DNA from: Gnetum montanum
Taxonomy: Eukaryota > Streptophyta > Gnetopsida > Gnetales > Gnetaceae
Direction: 5' to 3'
Assembly (NCBI GenBank): GCA_015680685.1
Contig: MNCI01007874.1
Location: 62,001-126,000 of the forward strand
DNA: 64,000 nucleotides
Below, piece by piece: positions 23,915-35,151 of this stretch; the first letter of the stretch is position 1; every line of letters starts with the position of its first letter. The translations under genes and the position numbers were made by a program. Under the pieces are notes generated by a model that worked only from the letters and a program-made list of their open reading frames with translations, was not told the DNA's origin and did no database searches.

Positions 23915-24018
23915 TATTGGAGCCTTGTTATTGGGGCTAGGACATTGGAGCTAAGATATTGGAGCCAACCAAAAAGTTAACTTTTTATCAAATAACCCAT
24001 CCAACTAATGACTCATCA
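23915..24018 (-). repeat. 5' LTR of element B, part 2 (start of LTR)
   Basis: This continues the U3 of B after element A. It has repeated TTGGAGCC motifs that also flank the insertion at 16160-16185, and on the + strand it ends CTCATCA, the inverted LTR terminus. Confidence 0.75.
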
Positions 24019-25640
24019 ATATGTAATTAAAAGTTATAATTTCCTTTTAAAATTTTTTTATTAAAAACAAAGTAATTAATGGAGACCATTTCAACCAAAA
24101 GAAAATAAAATGAAATGGAATTGAAAAAATGTATGCTTTTTTCAAAAACAAAATAAACTAAAATATATTGAACCCTTGATGATGATTGGCCTTGCTAACC
24201 TCCCTGGAAACAATACCAAATTGATCAACTAGGACAAATTTAGTGCTAGATACCTTAAAAAATTTTCTTTCTTTTTTTCTTTCATTGTAGAGATTGTCAC
24301 CTCATCTATGATTGACCTACAAGTCATATCCCATGGAGGAATAGTTAAAAAGTTAAAGAAATCATCAAGATAATAAATAATTAGAATCCAATCCAATTAA
24401 ATTCCATACTTATGCCTATCATTCATAAGTATAATCATAAATTTTCATCCTAACTTCCAATCACAAGTTTAAGAATGAAAATTAATGATTAAATCAATAT
24501 TGAAATCATAAATACATGCATAAATTATGAATCTTACAAGAGAGACTTCACCTAATTTTTGATTCTACCTTGCTATTTCTATAGTGCAACAACCTCAATA
24601 GCTCAACAATGGACTCTAATAGTCTTTAGTGGTCACAAATCTCAATGAATCCTCACGTTACAATTCTTCAAAGAAAACTAATTTCATTATGATATGGTTT
24701 CTGATTCGGTATCAATCCTAGGTGCTTTCTAGGTTTCACACACTAGGTTGCACCAAAGATACAAAGTTTGAAGGAGTATTTTTACTCTAATGATGTTACA
24801 AAAGTAATCATGTAAATAATATAATGGTATTACAAAACCTGATACCAATTGGTTATAATCGGTATCACTACTAAGTTTGTAGCCTTGATATTTTGGATTA
24901 GCATGGGATTGGGTTGGAGCAGCAAAAAAGGCATTGATTATACTCCATGTGTCTATCATCCATGATGTATAAGTAGTCCTTTTTTAGCCCACGTTAACAT
25001 TAGCAGCAACTTCTACATCAATCCCGGAGCATCTCATCATCATGGCTAGTGGCATCATTGGCCACGCATCTTGCAAAGGTAGTTATAGCAATAATTTTTA
25101 TGGTATCCATGAATATGGAAATGGTAGACATTGCTATTGCAATCTATTGCTACTACATGCACTACTACCATGCACCTCGTCATTACTACCCTAATCATGT
25201 CATTCCTTACTATCTCTATTCCTTGTTGTAGCCATTGTTGCCACACTTGCCACTACCATTGCCTTACTCTCCTTCGCAACAACAACAACACCACCACCAA
25301 AAGCCTCCTCTGATGTCACATGCTTCTACGTCAATCTACAAGATTCGTACACCACTAGCTACAATGCCACCTATCTTTGCGCCATCACACCCATCCACAC
25401 TTTGGCAAGGGTTTTGATGCACAAGATTGCTACGATGCTTGCATCTAGGCTTGCTTATGCCTAGCTAATGGATCCAAGTGCAAATTCAGTTCCTCTCTTG
25501 TGTAGCTCAGCATGTCTAATGATAATTAATTAGCCCCCAATCTATGGCTTACATTCTATTCCTAATTTTGGCTTCCCTGATAGTTGATGCTACCAATGGC
25601 CATAATAATGCCAGTACTACCATTAACTTGGGCAAGTACT
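24019..25640. other. Unassigned sequence; low-complexity Tyr/His/Gln coding-like patch
   Basis: 24019-25040 shows no supported frame. Around 25160-25420 the + strand reads as Tyr/His-rich then Q/H-rich peptide (SPSQQQQHHHQKPP), which may be a retroelement gag tail or chance low complexity. Confidence 0.35.
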
Positions 25641-26190
25641 AAAGGAAGCAGAGGTTAGATGGATTAGCATGCATGCTTGTGATTTGCACAGCCAATCCCC
25701 CACATGTCATGAAATAGAAGGACTACCTCAACTAGTACTTTAAGATCACTTGCGATGAGCACCTCCCCGAAATCAAGGAAATGTTTAAGCGTATATGCAA
25801 GAAGTCTCATATGGGGAAGAGGCACATATTCCTAATAGAGGATATTTTGAACAAGTATCCCTTAGTTAGCTCCTATGATGAGCCATCTCTGGACATAAGG
25901 CAAGATCTAAAGGTGTCGACCACTCCATGACTAGGCATGGAGGCAACAAACAAGTCAATCATAGAATGGGTACAAGACATGAACAAGATCATCCACTTCA
26001 TGTTCTACTCCATCATTGATGTGGACACATCGGGCTCCAAATACGCACTCATTTGTCTCATGGGCCTCAACCCTCAATGTTAAGCATGTTATGTTCTAGC
26101 ATCAGGGATGCATGGTAGGGGGAACAATGTTGCAGTTAGCAAAAGCTCTAACAGAGTAAGGGAGCATGGGTACTCATTATTTGTTTCAAG
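25640..26190 (+). pseudogene. Unrecognised degraded coding segment
   Basis: One + frame stays mostly open with coherent composition. It includes HLPEIKEMFKRICKKSHMGK, then RHIFLIEDILNKYPLVSSYD and NKSIIEWVQDMNKIIHFMFY, broken by four or five stops. I do not recognise the family. It sits left of the assembly gap and upstream of the E antisense gene, on the same strand. It could be an N-terminal part of that gene or an unrelated transposon protein. Confidence 0.35.
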
Positions 26191-26307
26191 ATGACAATAA
26201 CCACATTCATAGGATCCAAGCCTGGTAGGGTAGCCGTTATTTGGGGATGGAGTCATAGCATTATATATAATATATTTCTAATGCTTATATATATATATAT
26301 ATATATA

Positions 26308-26407
26308 NNNNNNNNNNNNNNNNNNNNNNNNNNNNNNNNNNNNNNNNNNNNNNNNNNNNNNNNNNNNNNNNNNNNNNNNNNNNNNNNNNNNNNNNNNNNN
26401 NNNNNNN
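26308..26407. other. Assembly gap (100 N)
   Basis: A run of 100 N follows an AT dinucleotide repeat (26287-26307). The size is probably a placeholder. Confidence 0.95.
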
Positions 26408-26879
26408 AATAAACTAATACTCACCATTAAACTAAAATACAATAAATATTAATTTAACACTAATCAATAACATAAAATCAATTAAAATTCATGTCTTTAT
26501 AAAAAAATACTTATTAAAAACTAAATCAATTTTTGGGGTTCAATAGCAACTATGCAAACATGTGCTATTTCAATGTCAAACAAGGTGTAAACAAGGTCAA
26601 CAAAGGCTATACAAGGTAGGTGAAGACTAATAAGATGAAACAAAGCCCACATAAGGTCAAATAAAGGTCAAACAAGGAAAAAAAAGTTGAAGCACACTGA
26701 AACAAGGCTAAACCAATCAAAGTAGAAAACATAGGATCAATGATGGCCAATTATGGTTACAATTTTCTAGTTTTAGGCCTTAGTGAACCATGGTAAGAGG
26801 CTACAAAGTTGATAGGTGAATTTGGAAAACTATGGAGGCTATTTTGAGGGTATTTTACATCAAAAATGAGGTTTTTCTA

Positions 26880-28830
26880 GGCATCCACACTAGACCCATG
26901 CTAGCTAGCATGGGTCGGATGACCCCTAGCAGGGATAGGATGGTTAGATGATTCCTCATGTTAATTTTAATTATTTTTTAACTTTTGAGGGCATGTATGG
27001 TTAGCATAGTACATTGAGGAAGAAAATTTTTCATTTTTGATATTGATTTAACTCTCTGGAAGTCATGCATGAAGCCTGTAACTTCCATCCATGCTAAAGC
27101 AACACTGGCCAACATGGCTCCAGTGTGGGTGTGTGAAAAAATTTAATATATGGCATTCAAAGGATCAAAATTAATGTTCTATGGGCTTCTTAGGGTAGCG
27201 TATGGTTACAATGGTCAAAATTGATCATTTTGAAGGTCATAATTTGCAATGAAAGTGGGTTTTGAGGTCTTATCCCCAGAGACACGCTTGCTAGTATGGA
27301 TGGGAGATGAGGTTCAGTGTGGATAGCCCAACATTGGTGATTGAAGGATAAAAATAGGATCAAATTGTTTCCAAATATGTGGTTTTGTAGCTGCATTCTT
27401 CCATAGTTAAGTTTTATGATTATTTGATGAATATTATGTTGGTAAAACCCTTTCAAAGCCTCATCCACACTGGGGCCACATTAGCTAGTGTGGCTCTAGT
27501 ACCCATAACATAGATACATTGCCTTTTTTGTTCTTGGTTAGTTTCAGAGGCAAGTTGAACAAGTTTTTAGGCCTCTAGGGTTCCTAGTACTCATGTTTGA
27601 GGTTTAGGCTTACAATTGCTCATGTTTCATGGTTGTTTAAGCTTTGGCATGGTTACACCTCCCCTAGCCATGCTAGGAAATGTTGCCCTAATGTGGGTGA
27701 GGGGGTATGGTGGGTTTTTATGATTAAAATAAGGCTAATGATAGTTAGTTTAAGGTCTTGGGGTCCTAGGCCTTAATGGACTAAGTTTTAGGACTTTTTA
27801 TGTGTTAATGTATTGCCAAAACTAATGTGAAAGCTTACCCATGGTGGAGCCACATTGGCCAGAATGGCTTTAGCCTCCCTTAGTGTGGATACATTGGGAT
27901 ACTAGTTTCTGGTGAGTTATAGCATCCAATAGACTAAGTATTTGAGCCCCTAGGGTTGCTAATGTTGATAGCTATGATTTTGTCTTAAAATCAACCATTT
28001 TAAAGGCTTTTTGATAATATTTTTATAGTCATTCCCCCTTGGGCCACATTGGCTAGCATGGCCCCAACATGGTTGAAGGGGGAATGAAAGATTTTTGTTA
28101 CGTTTGGCTTATCTTCTATGGTTTGATGGCCTTTGGAGGCTTTGGGAGGATCTTAGAGTCAAAGTAGTGTAATTTGAGGTTAATATGATGCATGAGCCTC
28201 CCATGGATTTTCTTCTTGGTACTCATGCTGGCTAGCATGAGTAGAGCCTTCCTTAGTATGGATGCATGGTTTTTAGTTAAATTTTATTTAATTTTGTTTG
28301 ATTTGTGATGGCTAGGAACTTTGGGAAGGTTTTAGGATCATAGGGATGAGTTTTTTGGTTATTTTAATGCATTAATAAACTATTATAAGTCATCTCCAGG
28401 GTACCCATGCTAGACCCACGTTGGCCAATGTGGATGAAGGGGTCCTCAATGTGGACATGGTCTTTGGTATGAAAATTGACTTGCATTTGGTCGATTTATG
28501 GCTACTAGGAACTCTAGGGAGGTGTTATGGTCATGATGTGTCAACTTGGAGGTTGCTTTGGGTATTTTGTCGTCACATCCCATTCAGCACACTAGGGCCA
28601 TGTTGGCCAATGTGGATGGGATGTCCCTTAGGGTAGTTCCACTAAATTTCATGGTTTTTGACACTTTTGGTTAGGTTTAATTAGGTTTCAGGGCTACCAG
28701 AGGCTTCTACTATGGTTTTAGGCTTTGTAGGTCCATTTTGGAGTCGAATTGTAGCTTGGTTTGTACTTATGGATGTCATATCCCCTTTAGCAATGCTAGC
28801 CAACATGGATGGGCCTTTGCTTAGTGTTGT
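26880..28830. repeat. Array of dispersed imperfect palindromes (GCTAGCATGG type)
   Basis: About ten units, 150-400 bp apart, share CCATGCTAGC / GGCTAGCATGG words in inverted pairs. Examples are a perfect 22-bp palindrome at 26894-26915 (core CATGCTAGCTAGCATG), CCACACT...AGTGTGG at 27465-27493, and ACTCATGC...GCATGAGT at 28221-28242. 26580-26700 just before it is rich in AAGGTCAAACAAGG words. No coding frame is supported here. Confidence 0.6.
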
Positions 28831-29360
28831 TGCCAAGGATAATAGCTAGTATGATGGATTCTAGTCTCTCTTGGGGCTTGGTGCTTGTTGAGGTTGACAT
28901 CTAGTTGCTAAATTTGGCATGGGGTGTTTGGGTTTTCTTGTTTTTGGCATGGTATACTTAAACCCAACACTGAATTCATATTGACTAGTGTGGGTGAGGG
29001 GGTTTTAGGTGAAAAAATGATATTCTAGGCTTGAAGGGGGTTAAACCCCAACGTAGATGGGATTTTATGCCTTAAAATCCCATTTCTTGGGAGGTGCCAA
29101 GTGGGGCCCACCCAAATTTAAATTTTGATGTTGATTTTTGAAATTCCCACCATCCCAACATTGCAAAAAATATTTTCCACTTTGAACTATCAATGCACCA
29201 TGTGTTTAGTGCATGAATTAGGTAAGGGGGGTTTAGAATCGGATGCCTAGGTATAGAATTGGTTTTAACTTGTTGATTTCACAAACATCACTTGCACAAC
29301 CCATCTCATTGTTGATAGTGCACTAGTTTAGAGCTCTTGCATCAAATTTGGTCTAAATCC

Positions 29361-31858
29361 ATTCAATCCTCAACATTGCTTTGGAAGAATCGACCAAGAG
29401 TAGTGTCATTGCCAAGATTTTGGAGATTTTCTAAGGTTTCCTGCACTGCCGACCATCACCATGATGAAGAGCAAGGCTAGTGTAAGCAAGAATCCTACCC
29501 TGGAAGATGTTGATGCTACAAAAAAGGGGCTACCACACCTACCATGGCCTTTGCTTGGATAAAGATCCATTGCCATAACCCCCAAGTGCACCATTCTTGG
29601 TTGTTTTCTATGTATTTTTGAGGTCTTCTTATTTGTAACCTACGTGTTTTTTCAAATCTAGGTTTATGTGTTTACTAAAATTAAAATTTGAAAAAATTCT
29701 ACACTAGTTTTAGGTGGTTTTTATGTGTTTTTAGTGTTGCTTTGGTGTTCTTGGTTTGTGCAAAGTTATAAATTTTTTTTTCAATTAATTTATGCATTCT
29801 TCCTATTTTCCACAAATAAGAAACACCACTTCTATATTTTTTCTTATGATAATGACTAGGAATTTTTAATTTTTTATGTCATAGGATTGTAATACATTAA
29901 ATGGTTGAAATGGTGGTTAACCACTAGATTCTATCTTACAATTAATTTTCTATGAAAATTTCCATATGCTAGTTGCATGTGGTTTTTTGGATTCTAGCTA
30001 TTTTTTCATGGTAATTTTGCAAATTTTTGTGTAAAAATGGATAAGAATTTTTGGTCTTTGAGGTTATTGGTTTTTAGTTTATGGTTGAAGGTTTCAAATG
30101 GCTATGGAATCATGGAACATGGGTCTATGGTTAATTCTAGGCAAATTTTTTCGTTAGCTAGTGTAGGTGTGATTCCATGCCATTTTTCTATTTTTAATGT
30201 CATTTTAATCCTTAACATTGCTAAGGTAGAATCAACCAAAAGTAGTGTTATTGCCAAGATTTTGAAGATTTTTGAAGGTTTCCTACACTACCAATGATCA
30301 CCATGATGAAGAGGAAGGCCAATGTAAGCAAGAACCCTACCCTAGAAGATCTTGATGATGCAACAAAGGGGCTCTCACACCTACCATGGCCTTTGCTTAG
30401 ACAAGGATCCATTGCCATAACCCCCAAGTGCACCATTATTTGTTGTTTTCTATGTATTTTTTAGGTCTTCTTATTTGTAACCTAGGTGTTTTTTCAAATC
30501 TAGGTTGATGTGTTTACTAAAACCAAAATTTGAAAAAATCCTACACTAGTTTTAGGTGGTTTTTATGGGTTTTCAATTTTTCTTTGATGGGTTGGTTTGT
30601 GCAAAGTTATAAATTTTTGTTTTAGTTAATTTTATGCATTTTTCTTATTTTCCACCAAAAATCAACACCACTTTTATATTTTCTCTTATGATAATGACTA
30701 GGAATTTTTAATTTTTTATGTCATAGGATTGTAATACATTAAATGGTTGAAATGGTGGTTGAACCACTAGATTCTGTCTTACAATTAATTTTCTATGAAA
30801 TTTTCCATATGCTAGTTCCATGTGGTTTTTTGGATTCTAGCTATTTTTTCATGGTAATTTTGCAATATTTTGTGTAAAAACGGATAAGAATTTTTGGTCT
30901 TTGAGGTTATTGGTTTTTAGTTTATGGTTGAAGGTTTCAAATGGCTATGGAATCATGGAACATGGGTCTACGGTTAGCTAGTGTAGGTGTGATTCCATGC
31001 CATTTTTCTATTTTTAATGTCATTTTAATCCTCAACATTGCTAAGGTAGAATCAACCAAAAGTAGTGTTATTGACAAGATTTTGAAGATTTTTGAAGGTT
31101 TCCTACATTTCTGATCATCACCATGATGAAGAGCAAGGTCGATGTAAGCAAGAACCCTACCTAGAAGATGTTGATGCTGCAACAAAGGGGATCTCACACC
31201 TATCATGGCCTTTTCTTGGACAAGGATCCACTTCCATAACCCCCAAGTGCACCATTCTTGGTTGTTTTCTATGTATTTTTGAGGTCTTCTTATTTGTAAC
31301 CTAGGTGTTTTTCCAACTCTAGGTTGATGTGTTTACTAAAATCAAAATTTGAAAAAATCCTACACTAGTTTTAGGTTGTGTTTATGTGTTTTCAATGTTT
31401 CTTTGAGGTTTGTGAAAAGTTATAAATTTTTGTTTCAGTTAATTTTATGCATTTTTTCCATTTTCCACCAAAAAGCAACACCACTTCTATATTTTTTCTT
31501 ATGATAATGGCTAGGAATTTTTAATATTTGATGTCATAGTATTTTAATACATTAAATGGTTAATATGGTGGTTGAACCACTAGATTTTGGCTTAAGATTA
31601 ATTTTCCATGAAATTCTCTATAGGCCAATCCAATGTGGTTTTCTGGATTTTAGCTATTTTTCATGGTAACTTTGCAAATTGTTGTTTAAAAATGAGTAAG
31701 AATTTTTGGTCTTTGAGGTTATTGGTTTTTATTTTATGATTTAAGGTTTCAAATGGCTATGGAATCATGGAAATATGGGTCTACTGTTAATTCTAGGTAG
31801 ATTTTTTCGTTAGCTAGTGTAGGTGTGATTCCAAGCCAATTTTCTATTTTTAATGTCA
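29361..31858 (+). repeat. Tandem triplication, about 820-840-bp unit
   Basis: Units start at about 29361, 30202 and 31022 with ATTyAATCCTyAACATTGCT. Each has a small + strand frame (MMKSKASVSKNPT in unit 1) preceded by ATCACC and followed by CCCCCAAGTGCACCATT. Unit 3 contains a short internal deletion. Sequence homology ends at 31858. Confidence 0.8.
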
Positions 31859-32692
31859 TTTCAAGAATTTTTCTTGCAATAATAGCTAGGAATTTTTGTA
31901 TTTTCACATTGTGAGTTTTTAGTTCTTTTTTTAAAGTTTCAAATGGTCCTAGAATAACTGAATTTTGATTTTTGGTTGATTTTTTATGATTTTTTTGGTA
32001 AACTTGTGCAAAATAAGATTTTTGGCTTTTATAGTTTTACCCCTATGAAGATGGGCAACGTTGGCACATTGGATGATTTTTTACACCAATTTCCTAGGTT
32101 TCTAGGGATACTTTGGGATGTTAGGTATGGTTTAGAATTTGTTTCATTAGTTTTAAAAACATTTTAGTATTTTTAATCCATGATCTCCTATGGCCGATTT
32201 CTTCAATTTTGTGTGCTCGTGTGAATTTTGGTTAAACTTTGTTAAAGTTTTGTACTATGTTTTGAATTTTTCCCAAGCTTAGGATTATAGCATAGGTGTA
32301 TTTGTAATTTAGCTATCATGTCCAATATTTTCTTAGGCTATTTTCATGTTGATTTTGAAGTTTTAGAGAATTTTGAGCTAGCATTCCTATAGTTTTTACT
32401 ATGGCTAGTTTCACAGTTAACTAGGATGTTTAGCAAAATTCTTGTGAAATAAAAATTTGTGTGTGGTTGTTGTTGTAGGTTTAGGCTAGTCTCCATAGTT
32501 TGATGTTTTTCACATAAAAAGTTTATATTTTTTATGCATGTCTTCCATAAAATTTGTTAGTAGGCTACTTGGTTGTATTCAATTCTTCGTTATGGTTGTT
32601 CCTAGTTTTATTTTATGTTTTAAGTATTTTGAATCATAGATGAAAATTTTAATAGTGGTTTTAATAGTATATTGTTGTTGTCTCCATGCAAG
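31859..32692 (+). other. Intron-like T-rich spacer before the first clear exon of the E gene
   Basis: It is T-rich with no supported frame. It ends with the acceptor-like TCTCCATGCAAG at 32681-32692. Confidence 0.35.
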
Positions 32693-33529
32693 GCCTTCCT
32701 TAAGCCCATCTTGGTGATTATTGAGTTGGTGGTAATACTCTATTGTATCTACATGCTAAAGCCCAACACCCATCTTATGGACATGGTCTTGGAGTGTGGC
32801 TCCTTGTGGTTTTGGCTAGGGGAAAGAGAATTCTTGGCCTATTTATTGCAAAAATTTAGTATGATGATGTGGTCACACTTGTCATCTTACAAGACTGGTG
32901 CCATTGTGGAGGCTTCATTGCCTCGGTCTTCTAACCTAATCGGCAAGTTCATAGTTAACAATGTCAAAACCCATGTGGAAGGCAAAGTGCTTGATAGTAA
33001 GGCTACTAAGGGGACCTACCAGCTATCTCATATTTGAAACATGCTAGAGTTCTCCTAGTACAATATTGATAACACCCTGATGGTGGTTCACTGGGTCCAC
33101 ACATTGTTCCAAAATCCTCTCAGCACAATGTATTGTTTGGAAGGGTAAGTGTAGTAGTAATAATTTTTTCATATTTTTGTTTATTTAGTTTACCTATTCT
33201 TCCTTAGCTTATTTGTTTCTCTCATTTCGGATCCTAAATATCTTGCAAGTATAGGGTTAGTGAGCAAGGTTTGTTCATGAGTTATCACAGCTTAGCATTG
33301 GCTCAGATCGTAGTGGGGATATTCACCAAAGGCCTAATAGTAAGGCTCATAGTGGTTGAACAACTAAAGGGTGGTTTTAATAAGTACACCACCATTTATG
33401 CTCTAGCCTTCTAGAGGTGCCTAGCCAATGCGATAGCTCATGGTTGGTGGATGGCCCCTAAATGCATTGTAAAAGAAGGCATCACTACTAGGCCCTCCAC
33501 ACAACCCTCATCAAGCAAGAAGAAGAATA

Positions 33530-33534
33530 GTAAG
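33530..33534. other. Target-site duplication GTAAG, left of element D
   Basis: It pairs with GTAAG at 42644-42648. It is also the start of a splice donor (A|GTAAGA) of the E gene. Confidence 0.75.
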
Positions 33535-34582
33535 TGATGAGTGGTGAGGTACCCCTACACTCAACCATATGAAACGAGCATAGCACGCATAATTCGGTCA
33601 AACTCTGCAGACTAAATGGCTACACACCTCATGGAACACTTAAAGTTAACCATTCGTTGTCTTTCCAAACTTACTTGTAGTTGTCACAGTGTATGGTTAA
33701 GTAAGTCCGAGGTATATGATTTTTATATTCTTTTTATGTTTTTCTCCTATGCTATGAGGTGAAGGGTTGAGAATACTAACTAACTCTAACTAATAACTAA
33801 GTCTAAATTAACTAGTGTCAGCATCTGTTCCCACTTACTGTACACACCCTGAACCGATGCAACTATGGCTACCAAATGCTAATCGTCACTGGGATCACCA
33901 TGCGTAACGCACGTGCTCGAAGTGGTCGTACTGAGGCACCTAACTAGGAGGAAAGGGTTCAGAGAATCTATCTAGCCTAAGTGTGATGAGCAGTTGATTC
34001 CTTGACTAACCATACACATCGGGATGTTCGACTACCACTGGGATTACCAAGCGTAGATCCTGGAATACGCCACTGGGTTACCAAGTAGTCACACTAGATG
34101 CTTGTAATCAAGTCATACTCATACCGCATGCGACAAGCAGCCGATTCCTTGACTAACCGTACACATCCTTAGATGCTCATAATCAAGTTGTACTCATACC
34201 ACATTTTAGGATTTTAAGGGTGAGAGAAAAAACATAAATAAAATCCTATTCCATGTACTACAAGGTTTATCCAGGAAGTTCATCTTTATTGCCGTACACA
34301 ACTTGTGTTCAGGTACAATGTTGCTCAAATAAAGATCCATTCACTTTTGGACTCCTACTGCAGGCAGACAGAAAAATAATCTATCTCTGGAGTGTTCAAA
34401 TTGCCAGAGTTTCCCTACTTCTAGACCAGCATTGGAAATAAGGGGAGTGCCGCCTCTTATTTATAGATATGATGACGGACTGTGATATCGCGTACGCGAT
34501 ATCGTAGGGGACGATGCAATATAGTGTATGCAATTTCACATGGGATGCGATATCGCGGTGCATACGATATCGCGTCTCATCA
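33535..34582 (-). repeat. 3' LTR of element D (1048 bp)
   Basis: The + strand starts TGATGAG and ends CTCATCA. The minus-strand TATA box is at 34458-34465. The U3 holds the perfect 20-bp palindrome GATATCGCGTACGCGATATC at 34484-34503 and two more GATATCGCG copies. Confidence 0.9.
34458..34465 (-). promoter_or_regulatory. LTR TATA box (element D, 3' LTR)
   Basis: TATAAATA on the minus strand. The 5' LTR counterpart is at 42550-42557. Confidence 0.65.
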
Positions 34583-34596
34583 TACCCCCATGACTA
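34583..34596 (-). promoter_or_regulatory. Polypurine tract, element D
   Basis: On the minus strand TAGTCATGGGGGTA ends at the LTR border. Confidence 0.75.
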
Positions 34597-34719
34597 AATG
34601 AAAACTCATCCTTGAGTTCCTTACAAAATAGTGGGAAGGTATGGAATTATTAAGGGGAATGGATCTAATGGGATGGCATGTGAACAGTTCATCATTACAA
34701 GACTTGACAAAACTAGTAT

Positions 34720-35151
34720 TCATGACAACAAGGGTGAACACCTTATTATAATGACATGAGGCCTTAGTTGGTAGCTGATAAAGATAGAGAGAGAAAGAAG
34801 TGTTGCTACTACCAATGCCAAGATTGTACCTTCGTTGTCCATCTGTAAGCGTGCCATCGATCTTGCTCCTTGCATAGCTACTGTAGTGCTGCTCCATTCC
34901 AAGTATTCCTTCCAAATTTGGTCCATTGTTGCATGATCGTCATCTACACACACAACATAGTCTAATATTAGCAAGGGTAAATGAATCATCATGTAATTAA
35001 TACCTTGCTTCAGTGTAAGTCCATTGGCTAGGTTGTGGTATGGATGATTTGGATCGGGAGATATACTAATGATGACTACCGAAGGTGTAGTGGTTAGGAA
35101 GAAAATCAAGAATTTCTGGGCTAGAAGAAAATCAAAAAAATCGGGCCCCAT
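34720..35151 (-). CDS. 3' small ORF of element D (143 codons, open)
   Basis: The frame starts at 35151 directly after a purine motif and is uninterrupted. It has a hydrophobic N-terminal stretch (FLIFFLTTTPSVVIISIS), a conserved middle (NGLTLKQGINYMMIHLP, also in element A) and, near the C-terminus, an 18-residue hydrophobic segment (GTILALVVATLLSLSIFI) that could span a membrane. The function is unknown; it occupies the env-like/accessory position between integrase and the 3' LTR. Intron-like ends (AAG|GTATTA and TGTGTGTAG|ATG) lie inside, so a spliced form is possible. It has stayed open while its neighbours decayed, but the short length could allow that by chance. Confidence 0.45.
   Translation of the reverse strand: MGPDFFDFLLAQKFLIFFLTTTPSVVIISISPDPNHPYHNLANGLTLKQGINYMMIHLPLLILDYVVCVDDDHATMDQIWKEYLEWSSTTVAMQGARSMARLQMDNEGTILALVVATLLSLSIFISYQLRPHVIIIRCSPLLS

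Larger units (their letters stand above)
11870..24018 (-). mobile_element. Element B: Athila-like, minus strand, 3'-truncated, split by element A
   Basis: Read on the minus strand it has a 5' LTR (24018 back to 23915, then 16185 back to 15334), a primer-binding site, gag, a post-gag purine motif and part of the 3' region. That 3' part shares the CACACCATGCAAAGAC and GAGGTCACACCCTT tracts with element D. No pol and no 3' LTR were found. Similarity stops near 11870, where host intron-like sequence begins, so the 3' end was deleted. Element A lies inside the U3 part of its LTR. Confidence 0.75.

Noticed and set aside
26281-26307. AT dinucleotide repeat as an origin or matrix attachment site
   Set aside because: It abuts the 100-N gap and most likely marks where assembly failed.
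30937-31206. Minus-strand frames repeated in the three 830-bp units as a protein family
   Set aside because: Their repetition follows from the DNA triplication, and no codon-level conservation distinguishes them from shadows.
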